NCBI GenBank assembly: GCA_965644315.1
Contig: CBFFRQ010000069.1
Span: forward strand, 434,001 to 498,000
Direction of reading: 5' to 3'
DNA from: Caecitellus pseudoparvulus
Lineage: Eukaryota > Bigyra: Bicosoecida
Length of the DNA stretch: 64,000 bases
Shown here: piece after piece, positions 41,664 to 51,566 of the stretch
How the letters are laid out: every line of letters starts with the position of its first letter
How positions within the stretch are numbered: position 1 is the stretch's first letter
Notes under the pieces: model-generated
The model's input: the letters and a program-made list of their open reading frames with translations, nothing else
What the model was told of the DNA's origin: nothing
Database searches by the model: none
Position numbers and translations under genes: made by a program

Positions 41664-44621
41664 ATGGGGAACACACAGACACACCCCCGTCTTGGGACGG
41701 CCGACCTTGCACAGGCATGCAGTCTGCTGCGCAGCGTGGACATCCCCGAGCGTGTGCCGCTGCACTTCTGGTCTGTGTTTTGGGACGCACCAGACAGCGC
41801 CACTGAGGTGTACAGCATGATCCAGCCGGAGGGCGTGAGGGCCATCCTACAGCACTTCCCTCGCAACATGGCCCGGCTCTTCTGTGCGGTGCGTGCCAGT
41901 GTGCTGTGCGCCCCCCTCCTGGGTCTCTGCCGCCCGCTGTGCTCAAGGGCTGGCATGGGGGAGCTTGCGGGGAAACGCCACCGCAACGCTGCACAGGGAT
42001 CACCCGCGCCCTCCCTCGACGTGCGCACAGGTTGCCGGAAAACTCTCCTCCCTCACAAGCAAGAGTGATAGCTGGACCCCCGCCGATGTTCGCGCTGCGC
42101 TGAACAGCGTGCGTGTTGTGCCTGTGCGCAGCGCAAGCAGCACCCCAAGCACTGGTTTCCTGGCCCTCCATTTCAGGCCCGCCTCATCACTCGAGCACTG
42201 CCCATCGTCTTCGAAGCCCCCGACAGCGCATTTCAGCAGGACTTTCTGTGGGGCAACCGCCTTCCACCTTCAGCCGCAGGAGCACTGGAAGCTCAGCAGG
42301 CTGCGCTTGTGTCGCCAGATGGCGGCGTGGCCGAGACGAAGAGCGAGCCGGTGCCTGCAGGGGAGGCAAGTGAGGCTGCGTGGACGAGCCTTGCTGACAT
42401 CCTCGAGGCTGCCAAGGCTCAGTCCATTGAAGGTGGCCACGAGCAGGCTTCTGACAGCGCAGAGGCAGCAGTGCAGCAGGTGGCCCAGTCCGCAGCCGCC
42501 GACCATGCGTTTCAGGAGCTGACGACTCTCGCCCTCGACGTGCCCGTTGGCAAGCAGCTGTGCCACAGCGTGCTGCGCATGTGCTTTGCACCAGGCTTGG
42601 GCGTGGACCCACGAGGCTGGAAGCTGTATCAGGAGCAGCTGGCTGACGGGGACGCTGGTGGCTCCGATGAGGCGAACTCAGTGTGGCCGTCCCTGCTGTG
42701 GTACGGAGGCCTGGGCTCGCCCCTGAAGCCCGCTACTTCGTACACGTTGGACAGCAACCGACAAGAGATCTTGCGCTGCCTCATCGCGCTCATGTCGGCG
42801 GAGCTGTACGTCGTGCCAGATCCTCGGTCTCCAGCACGGTCGCCTTTCTCCGATTCGTTGGTGGCTGCGGACGCCCCCTTCGCCCCCACGCTTTTCAGCT
42901 CCCTCATGAATGCTGCCGTGTCCATGGACCCCTCTGCCCTGTCCATCGTGCCCTACTCTGCAGCTTTCACGTCTGAGTACCCCGTCGTCACCGCCACACT
43001 GAGTCTGCAAGCACTGCTGTTGCTGTTGAATTACGCTCCGTCTGTGGAGGCAAGCAGCCCTGCACCGACACCAGATGCAGGCAGCCACACCGCTACAGAG
43101 GCTGCCGCTTTTGCAACCCACAGCGTGCCGGTGTTTAACCGCTTCAGGGTCATGCTGGCTGCGGTCAACAATCCGCTGGAATACTTCCTCATGTTCAAGG
43201 GCATTGTGACGCTGCTGCAGAACACACACGAGACAAAGGCGACGTGGCTCCCGCACACCGTCAGGGAGCTCAACGCTGAGCAAGAAGGCATCATTCTGCT
43301 GTGGAAGTGCCTGGATGAGAACCGGGGCTTCTTGCACTGGCTCCTCACGGCGCCGGAGGCGGACGTGAACGAGCTGGTGCGGCCTCTCTGCTTCTTGCTG
43401 TGGACAGGGCGCAAGAACCCAGCGCGTGTGGGCCTGATTAACATTTCCATCTTTGTCCTGCTGCTCTTGTCAGGGGAGCGGGAGTTCGCGGTGGCCCTGA
43501 ATGCCGCCTACGACGGCTCTTTGCCCGCCGACTTGCCAGCATTTGAAGGAAGCCATGCCGACTTGCTCGTCATCACCCTGCACAAGACTGTCGTGTCCTC
43601 CGACGCACGCATTGGCACGCTGTTCCCCTGCATCTTCACTATTCTGAACAACATCACCCCCTACACGAAAGGCTTGTGCCTGGTGGCAGCAGTCAAGTTA
43701 ACAGGACTCTTGGAGCTGTGTGCCGACCCGGACCTGCTGCTGGGCAACCCCAGCACGCCTACTTTCCTGAACAAGCTCCTCATGGCATTCAACAACATCG
43801 TGCAATACCAGTACAGCGGAAACTCACACGTCGTCTACGCCATGGTGAGGCGGGCTGACATCTTCTCAGCGCTGGCCAGGGTGCACAGCCTGGAGGACCT
43901 GCGGCGATTGACGGTGCAGTCTGCACCACCGCCGCTGGCTGCGCTGTCTGGGCCACCCGCCCCAACCGATGCGGCTGCCGCATCCTCGGCCACTGCAGGG
44001 GTACCTGCATCTCCCGTCGCCGCAGCTGCAACGGCACCCGTCACACCCTCATTCAACGCGCCACCTGACACGTCCGAAGCAACCCCCGCGCCATCTGACC
44101 AAGACGCGCCGGTACCGGCAAGTGCCGCGGTCCCCACGTCGGAAAGTGTGCAGCCTATCGCTGAGCCCAGTCAAGCTCTTGACCAGCCCGCCGAGGAGCA
44201 GGGCCCGCTTCCCGTCGTGCCAGGCAGCATCCCGCCAGCTGCGGCGCCCCCCGCACAAGAAGCGCAGCCAGGCCAGGAACACCTGACGGAGGAGTGGGCT
44301 GCTGGCTGGCTCCAAGAGATGCACAGCCACCTGCATGCCATCCATGCCATGCTGGGGCACTTGGTGCCGCGCGTCTCCAAGTTGCTGGCGGAGGGAGACG
44401 GCACTGTTGACGAGGGTGCCGTGCTTGCGTTTGTCCGGGACACCACCATGGTAGGCTTGCTGCCAGTGCCACACGCACTGGTCATGCACAAGTACACCGC
44501 AAACGAGTTCACACAACTGTGGTTCACGACGTTTCTGTGGGGAGTCGTCTTCCTGCGAAACCAGGAGTTTCCCATTTACGACACCCGCAAGATCAAGCTG
44601 TTTGCCATCGCTGTGGAATGA
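41664..44621 (+). CDS. HID1: HID1 family Golgi/vesicle-trafficking protein
   Basis: Predicted 915 aa. Exons are 41664-41888, 42031-42108 and 42177-44621; introns 41889-42030 and 42109-42176 both start GTGCGT. The N-terminus MGNTQTHP has Gly2 for myristoylation, as in animal HID1 (MGSTDSK). FWSVFWDAPDSATEVYSMI, ARLITRALPIVFE, RQEILRCLIALMSAELY and especially NPARVGLINISIFVLLLLSGEREFAVALN match HID1/Ftp105. The family acts at the medial/trans-Golgi in secretory granule formation and trafficking. Residues about 640-780 form a Pro/Ala/Ser-rich linker before the conserved C-terminus. It is convergent with the USP40-like gene, 63 bp apart. Confidence 0.9.
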
Positions 44622-44671
44622 GCCAGAGCTGCAGAGGGGGAGGCCAATGCAGTCTACAAAGCACCTGCATG

Positions 44672-44677
44672 ATGCAT
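44672..44677. terminator. ATGCAT between convergent HID1 and USP40-like genes
   Basis: Lies 51 nt beyond the HID1 stop and 8 nt beyond the USP40-like stop. It is a member of the recurring 3'-end motif. Confidence 0.4.
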
Positions 44678-44684
44678 TGCTCCG

Positions 44685-47600
44685 TCACTCGCTTGCCGGC
44701 TTGGCAGCGTCACCTTCCTCCGGAACTGACACAGAAATGCCGGCTTCGGGCGCGGAGGTGTCCATTTGCACTTCCCCAAAGCCTGCGACAGCAATGGAGA
44801 TGCCAGTCTCTTTCCTCCCACCAAAGGCACCCCCGCCCTTGCGCTGCCAAGGCTTGGCTCCCCGTGCAGCAGACTTCCCTCCTCCGGAACTGGCACTGCT
44901 CTGCTTCAGCAGCCCCGCTTCCTGGGCTGCTGTGAAGTCACTTTCTCGGCGCACCACGAGGGTGGTGCCATCCCGCAGGCCAAGGGGTGACAGCGTGATG
45001 CTGCCGTCCAGCTCCAACTCCAGCTCAGGCAGCCATTTCAGCTGTTTCGCCGTCTTCCAGGACAACGGCAGGCCATGTGCCGTGCTCTTGGCAAGGCTAA
45101 TGACAGAGTCTTCAGACTGCGGCGGACCTCCACCTTTTGTAGGGCTAGCCGGCTCACCTCCAGCGCCAGCACGCATGGGGAACCATTCTGTGCCCTTGTT
45201 GCGCACAAGCTGGCCCAGCTCCTGCACGGTGGTGCGTTTGGGGAGCACCGTTTCGACAGGGCGCGTCAGGGAGCCTTCCCCTGCCACAAGCGGCCGCCAC
45301 TGCCTCACGGTGATGATCATGTCGCCCGGCCCGACAGTCTCGGGAGCAGGCAGCACTTGGAACGCAACAGCTGCGCCATCCTCCAGCTTTCCACGCAGCG
45401 CCGATCGGAGAGACGTGCTGTCCCGGAACACTGCGCCAGCCTCCTTGCCCTTGCGCGCTCGGAGGCGGATGCGCGCTGGGGGCAGGATGGGCATTTTCTC
45501 AGGGGCCGCTCCGTCGCTCGCTTCCGCGGCGCGCTTCTCAGCCTTCTTCGCAGCAAGGACATCAGCGATCATGCGCTTGAAGGCGAGGACGCTCGTGTCT
45601 GCGGCGGCAGGGAGCTGCACAAGGAGCTTGAAGGCTGGCTTGGGGTCGGGGCGGAAGTGGTACACCTTGACGAGGGCTTGGTCTGGGCGCAGCGGCGCCC
45701 CGGGACACAAGTGCAGGGCGCTGCCGTTGATGAAGCCCAGGTCTTGCAAGGTGCGGTCCTCCTCCTTGAGCTGTGGGGCGCGCACATTGCGGCGCACGTG
45801 GAACGTGTCCGCTTCGATGCCCAGCTCCTCGGCAATGCGGGCTTTCACGTCTGCCAAGGTCTCTGACGTCTGGGCAGTGACACGGCCATCGTACTCGGGG
45901 GGGTTCGCGATGTCCTGCTCGGGATTCCAGGTGGACACGTCATCTGGGATGACAACAGCGTTGTAATTCAGCTCGATGCTGCTCGCTGTGGCTGTGAGGA
46001 GCGCGCACAGAACGCTGGGCAAGCGGGCGCCTGCCTCGTCACTCTGCACCTGCTCCATCACCACCACGTCACCCGGCCACACATCGTGGTCGCGGCGCAG
46101 CATGGATGCCGCTTCCTGCCCGCCGTCGGCGTTGCAGCCCAAGTCAGCGACGCCTTGGAACGCCCCCGCGGAGCCGGTGTTCACGTCCCCAGTCATGCGA
46201 ATGTGCAGCGCTCGCACTGGGCCCTGCACCGGCTGCAGGCCGGACTGCGGGTTGGCAGTGGCCACGGCATGGAAGAGGCCACCCACTGTGGCCTTTGAAT
46301 CGCCTGGTACCTTCAGCGGCACGGCAGCTGTGCGAATGGCTGACGCCAACGCATTGGACAGTGCCCAAGTGTCAACAGAGGCACCGCTGCCCAGTGGATC
46401 CCCTGCCAGCACAGCCTCGCGAGCAAGCGGGACATCAACGCCTGCTTCTTGCAGGGCTGACAGCGCTGCTGACAGTGGCAGCACTGACACCACCATTTCG
46501 TCTGGGTTGTACTCCTCCCACTCCTGCTCCGGCTCCCGTGCCTCCAAGACCAAGTGTGCCGACGGGGTCAAGTGCAGGCTTTGCAGGCTTTCATCCATGC
46601 GGCTGCCATAGGTGTCCAGGCAGCGGCCTGTGGCCGGCACAATGCGCCGGAAGCGCAGGCAGTCCTGCGGGATGGTCAGCGTGCCTGACGCCGCGGCACA
46701 GCGCAGGGCGTCAACGGCGCCGTCCGCCTCTTCCTCCCCTGCCTCGTCCCCACTCGCGGCAGCCGGTAGCGCAAAGGTCAGCACCTCTTGCTGCAGCCGC
46801 TGCAGCGTCCATTCCTGTGGCACGTCCAGGGAGCAGACCGGCTGCACGAAGCCAGACCAGTCCAAGGCTGCCGTGGCCGCATCCCTGGAGGCAGACGACG
46901 CCGTGCCTGGTCGCACGCCCGGCACTGCGCTGCCTGGGCGTGACCCTGTGCTGCCAGCTGTTCCTGGTCGATCGTGCGTGGCTGTTGGGTCCGGCCCAGC
47001 CGCATCGCTCGTGCCTCGGGCGTGCATGCGTCTCGCGTCGGCTGTGGCTGAGGGGGGGTACACGTGCACGGTTGTGAGTCGCCGGGAGATGCGGTGCAAC
47101 TCCGCGACTTCCGAGAAGTACTCGTTGTCACGCTGCACAGCCTCACAGAGGTCTGGTGGGGGGGCGTCATCCCCTGCCGCGTCATCGGCAGCCAGCCCGC
47201 TCAGCGCTGTCGCGTCTGCGCGCCTGTACAGCAGCATGTACGCGTTCTGCCGTGCGGCACTCGCGCGAGCCTTGGCGGCTTCCTGGCGCGACCCCGCATC
47301 GATGCCAATCGTAATGAGGCCGGTGCGGGCAGTAGGGCCGTCAGCTGACCCCTCTGCCTCGCCTGAGGCTTTTTCAGACAGGGTGGCAGGGTCAGGCACA
47401 GGGGCGGCAGGGGCGGGCACCTCGCCTGGCACGTCTTCTGCGAACATGGCTTGCACCTCCACCTCCGACAGCGGCTTGACGCCCGAGTCGTTGAACTCCA
47501 GCCAGCCCGTGGCTCCTTCAGGCACCTCTTCGCCGGCGGCGACGTACGGGTTGATGTAGGCGAAGTAGTGGCCACCCATGGCGGAGCCCAGGTGAATCAT

Positions 47601-48509
47601 GACACCATACAGCTCATAGCGCAGCTCTCCCGGAGCAGCGTCGGCGACGTGCATGGACAAGTCCAGCGTGCGCTCCAGGGTCAGCACGGTGTGCAGCTTC
47701 ACCCGGCGCATGATGCGGAAGTCGAAGGAAAACCGCTTCAAGTGCAGCAGCAGCACGGGGGGTGCCACCTGCAACTTGGCAGCCTTGGCCCCCCCTCGCA
47801 CGCCGCACTTGTCACATTCCCACGCGTCCCCTGCGCCCAGCACCTCCTCTGACAGAAACGCCGCTACGGCCCCTGACACGGGAGTGCCAGGTTCGGACGG
47901 AACGGGCAAGTCCAGGTCGATGAACGGCGTCGCATGGCAGCGCGCATTGTCACAGGCGAGGCACCGGATGCTGTCGCCGATGCGCCCTGACAGCAGCGCT
48001 GAAAAAGTGGGCAGTTTCTGAGCCTCGGGGGAGCTGGACAGGGCCAGGGAGCGGTCCAGCGCGTCAACCAGCACCAGCAGCATTTCCTGCACATCGTGCT
48101 GCTGGAACGACTGAGAGGACGTCCAGCCAAAGCTTCCAGTCAGGGCCTTGGTGCTGGTTGCTGGGCGCACGGACAACTGCAGCTCCGCGAACACCTTCTG
48201 CAGCTGCAAGGGAATGCTGCGTGCTGCGTCGCCGTGAGCCTCGGGAGAGAAACGCCACGCATACAGTCGCTGGCGGAAGGGGATAGTGTGGAAGAGGCCC
48301 TGCAGCAGGGAGTTCAAGTAGCACGTCGCGCCTTGGTTTCGAATGCCCACACGCCCCTCGGTCGAGCGTCCTTGGAACAAGTCCTGGCCCTCCTCTTTCA
48401 GCGCCTGCTGCAGCTTGGCCTTGCCCGCCCGGAATTTGGCGATCTCGGCAGCTGTGAGGGGGGCAGCCCCCTCACTTGTTCCAGCGCCAGGGCTGGGAGA
48501 TTCAGACAT
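44685..48509 (-). CDS. ubiquitin C-terminal hydrolase, USP40-like
   Basis: Single-exon deubiquitinase of 1274 aa from ATG 48509 (MSESPSPGAG). An open extension upstream has no ATG. The USP catalytic core spans about residues 55-440: NQGATCYLNSLLQ with nucleophile Cys63, FQQHDVQEMLLVLVDALD, zinc-type CLACDNARC and CDKCG pairs, and GGHYFAYINP with catalytic His314. Beyond the core lie ubiquitin-like segments (TLADVKARIAEELGIEADTF; GFINGSALHLCPGAPL; TVQELGQLVRNKGTEWFP), matching the layout of USP40, which has several C-terminal Ubl-like parts. The enzyme would remove ubiquitin from substrates, in the same pathway as RPN5 and RPN10. Substrate unknown. Confidence 0.88.
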   Translation of the reverse strand: MSESPSPGAGTSEGAAPLTAAEIAKFRAGKAKLQQALKEEGQDLFQGRSTEGRVGIRNQGATCYLNSLLQGLFHTIPFRQRLYAWRFSPEAHGDAARSIPLQLQKVFAELQLSVRPATSTKALTGSFGWTSSQSFQQHDVQEMLLVLVDALDRSLALSSSPEAQKLPTFSALLSGRIGDSIRCLACDNARCHATPFIDLDLPVPSEPGTPVSGAVAAFLSEEVLGAGDAWECDKCGVRGGAKAAKLQVAPPVLLLHLKRFSFDFRIMRRVKLHTVLTLERTLDLSMHVADAAPGELRYELYGVMIHLGSAMGGHYFAYINPYVAAGEEVPEGATGWLEFNDSGVKPLSEVEVQAMFAEDVPGEVPAPAAPVPDPATLSEKASGEAEGSADGPTARTGLITIGIDAGSRQEAAKARASAARQNAYMLLYRRADATALSGLAADDAAGDDAPPPDLCEAVQRDNEYFSEVAELHRISRRLTTVHVYPPSATADARRMHARGTSDAAGPDPTATHDRPGTAGSTGSRPGSAVPGVRPGTASSASRDAATAALDWSGFVQPVCSLDVPQEWTLQRLQQEVLTFALPAAASGDEAGEEEADGAVDALRCAAASGTLTIPQDCLRFRRIVPATGRCLDTYGSRMDESLQSLHLTPSAHLVLEAREPEQEWEEYNPDEMVVSVLPLSAALSALQEAGVDVPLAREAVLAGDPLGSGASVDTWALSNALASAIRTAAVPLKVPGDSKATVGGLFHAVATANPQSGLQPVQGPVRALHIRMTGDVNTGSAGAFQGVADLGCNADGGQEAASMLRRDHDVWPGDVVVMEQVQSDEAGARLPSVLCALLTATASSIELNYNAVVIPDDVSTWNPEQDIANPPEYDGRVTAQTSETLADVKARIAEELGIEADTFHVRRNVRAPQLKEEDRTLQDLGFINGSALHLCPGAPLRPDQALVKVYHFRPDPKPAFKLLVQLPAAADTSVLAFKRMIADVLAAKKAEKRAAEASDGAAPEKMPILPPARIRLRARKGKEAGAVFRDSTSLRSALRGKLEDGAAVAFQVLPAPETVGPGDMIITVRQWRPLVAGEGSLTRPVETVLPKRTTVQELGQLVRNKGTEWFPMRAGAGGEPASPTKGGGPPQSEDSVISLAKSTAHGLPLSWKTAKQLKWLPELELELDGSITLSPLGLRDGTTLVVRRESDFTAAQEAGLLKQSSASSGGGKSAARGAKPWQRKGGGAFGGRKETGISIAVAGFGEVQMDTSAPEAGISVSVPEEGDAAKPASE

Positions 48510-48885
48510 GGCCGTTTGCACCACACGCAGACGCGGGTCCTGAAGGCTTGAGAGGCGGCTGCCTGAGCGTTGCAGCACGCAGGTGGGGAAGGCGTGGTGG
48601 CTGCCGTTGAGGCACGAGGACCAGTCTCCTCCTGTGCTGCTGAGATGCTGCAGAGGGAGAGGTGAGAGGCAGGCACGCGGGGAGGTTTAGGGCACTACTA
48701 CGGTGTTTGGGACCGCGGCCATTGGCTCCCGGTTCGAAATTGTGCAGCTTGCGAGACTAGGTAAGCCAGCCGTTGCCAGCAAGCTGCAAGACCATGAACA
48801 CTTTCCAAACCTAGCGCTAACCAGATGCATGGCTCAGAGGGGCGGCAAGTGGAGCCTGGAAGTGCATCGCCTTGTCCCTGCAACC
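48510..48885. other. divergent intergenic region
   Basis: About 375 bp between the USP40-like and TMEM209-like starts. It contains an open but ATG-less extension of the USP frame to 48578 and an ATGCAT near 48825. No gene recognised; probably divergent promoters. Confidence 0.45.
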
Positions 48886-51315
48886 ATGTCGCGGCGTGCG
48901 GTGAGCTTTGCCACGCCCTCTGGCGCGAGCCGGGCGGGTGTGGATCAAGTTCCGCAGCCTCGCTTTGGCTCGGGCCTGCTGAGCCCCCCTGGCAAACAGT
49001 CAGCGAAACAGCTGCAGCAAGCTGATGCTGCCTATTCCAAGTTCATGCGGACCCCGAGCCTCTCGCGTGTGTGGGGCTTGTTGGGACTGGGCGTGGCCGC
49101 CATCGCGGGGGGCCACCTGGCATGGCGTCAGGCGAGGTGCGCTTTTTCCGCAGCTTGCTCCCTGCCACCACACGCGACAGGCACGACTTCCTACATTCAC
49201 AGCTTGCCTCAAATGGACACAGCCATCCGACCAGCACCCCGAGGGGGCTCCATATTCTATGCCTGCAGGGCTGGTGCGTGAACGGCGCGTTCTGCTGCGC
49301 GCAGGCTCAGCGCTCGAGCACGGGCTGGCCGCCTTCGCGCAGTTATTGTTTTGGGCTGGCTGGCGGTGGCCGCCGGGGTTGCCGTGTACTTGCGACGCCT
49401 GTACATGGCGCGGCAGATGGGCGACACGTCTCACCTGACACCTGCCCAGCGCCAGTTGCTGGGCCTGGACGCGGCACCAGTGAACCCAGCAGCTGCCGCG
49501 GCCAAAGCCAAAGCCGCAGCTAAGTCTGCCGCAGGGGCTGCGTCCAAGGCCAAGGCATCCAGAGCACGCAGTGCCGGCCGAGCAGAGGGCAAGTCTCCCG
49601 CAGCAGCTGGCTCTGGGCAGCAGTCACGCCGCTTCGAGCGGGTGGGCGGCCTGGAGGCGCTGTCCTCCCCCCGCACGCCAGGCACGCCGGGCCGTGGGGC
49701 CACGAGTCTGCATGCTCGCACGCCCCAGCACGGCACGCCACTGCACCTGGACACACTGAACGCCACGATCATCGCCCCGACCTCTGAGGGCCGCGTCCCG
49801 TCCCAGGCGCGGCGATTCGCCCTGTCCCCCCCGGGCCGTGTTGCGCCGCGCACGGGCAGGCCTGCGGGAGAGAGTGTATTCGACGCAGGGGTGGTGGAGG
49901 CACTGCTGGGACACCAGCGCCCCGGACAGCCCCGCACCGGCGGCACGTACCAAGTCGCGCAGCGGTCTGGACTGGACTACAGCGTTGGCGTGGCGGGGCG
50001 GGACCGCGTGCAGGCGGAGCTGGGCATCAGCCTGGCTGCCCTGGAGGGCCTGCAGCGCCCCCTCAAGACCTTCCTCGCCTGGCACATCCAGCGCGTGTTC
50101 CTGCCCACCCTGGACGCCAACGTGCGCTCCCTGCACACCGCCAGCGCCGAGCACAGCTCCAGCGGCACTCGCCACCGCCTGCCCCTGGACTTCCTGCGCC
50201 GATCCGACGCCCGGGCAGGGCGCGTGCGCCTGCCCTCCGGAGAGGCCAAGAGCCTGGGGGAGCTGCTGGACTACTACACACGCCGCGCGATGGGCCACAT
50301 GTACTTCTACGCCAAGCGGCACCTGAACGTGACATCCCTGGCGCGAGAAGGCGCGGACCTCTTCTCGGGGTGGGGCATGGATGGAGCAGCTGGCAATGGC
50401 GCCCTGCCCGAGGAAGCCACCCGCTTCTGGCTGGCGTCGGCCGACCCGGGCAAGTACCGCCGCCGAGCTCGCAGTGCGTCACGCAGCGGCGGCAGCCGGG
50501 CGGGGGGCGACGGCGGCAGCGTTGACTCGCAAACTGCACCCGGCTCTGTGGCGGTGAATGTGCACTTGTGGTACGAAAGAGCACGCCTGGAAGGCTTCCT
50601 GGACTTGGCGGGGCGCTACGCAGGCACCAGTCAGAGCGACGAGGCAGTGAAGCGGTACGTGCTCCGCAGGCTGGAGCACCTCGCAGCTGACGGGGAGCTG
50701 GGTGCCTTCAAGGGCGGCGGCGAGGCGGCCACGTCGGGGCACACGGGGGCTGCCGCCCACACCGCCTCCTCCATGCCCTCTGACTCCCAGATCATCCTCG
50801 CGTACTTCATCTCCATGATGGACTCCTTGCTGACTCGGTTCTACCCCGGCGAGGTGGGTGACAGCGCCGTCGGCATGCGCCGGGTGCTGGAGCTGGACTC
50901 GACCAATGCGTCCCACCAGCGACGCTTCTCCAGGCGCCACGTCTGCTCGGTGCGCACTGTGCCTGAAGGAGCCACGTCTGGGCACCACCCTGTCCTGCAC
51001 GTCGTCTCGGGACTGGCGGCCCGAGAGGTGCACTGCCGTCTTGTCCTCAACGACGTCTCATACGACTGCAGCATGGAGTCCTCTGCAGATTCCCACGCCC
51101 GAGTCGTGGGGGAGCCAGACGCATCGCTGTGGCGCACGCTGTGCCTCCTCCTCACCCTCATGCACCGCGTGCCCGAAGTCATGGCGCACTTCGCGCCGCC
51201 CCACGACCCGGCCGGCCACGCCATTCGCAAGGTGCTCCTGGACCCCATCTTTGACAACGCCACTGAACAAGGCGCAGAGGACAAGCTGTACTCCTACTTT
51301 TCGCGCCTGTCGTGA
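48886..51315 (+). CDS. TMEM209-like (cytochrome b561 N-terminal family) nuclear-envelope protein
   Basis: Predicted 753 aa from exons 48886-49136 and 49305-51315; intron 49137-49304 (donor GTGCGC) was chosen because it joins two hydrophobic helices in frame. Two membrane helices lie near the N-terminus (VWGLLGLGVAAIAGGHLAW; AVIVLGWLAVAAGVAVYL), followed by YMARQMGDTSHLTPAQRQLLGL. A long basic, disordered region follows. The C-terminal third contains SDSQIILAYFISMMDSLL, then HVVSGLAAREVHCRLVLND, then LWRTLCLLLTLMHRVPEVMA, matching TMEM209, a protein of the nuclear envelope that contacts the nuclear pore in animals, and plant cytochrome b561 N-terminal proteins. Despite that name it has no haem-binding b561 core. 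The exact 3' splice site is the least certain point. Confidence 0.8.
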
Positions 51316-51566
51316 GAGTCACGCTGGGCAAGTGCACGGGCTGTAATCGTGTGGTGCGCGGTACGGTCTGAACAGCGGCTCAGAAATGCAGAGTTCCTTG
51401 GATCTCCTTGTGCATTCCCACTCTCGACTGCGCAGCTGTAGCGCGGATCTTGGGCACCTGCTCAGCGAATTGTGTACGTGTGACCTGTGCTCCAGGGCAA
51501 GGTCTTTCCAGGTCACTCCCCGATCATTTTGCTCCCCAACCTTGGGGTAGCAAGACGAGAACAATG

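Noticed and set aside
48703-48885. Upstream extension of the TMEM209-like frame to 48703
   Set aside because: Composition is not protein-like and the ATG at 48886 fits the family start better.
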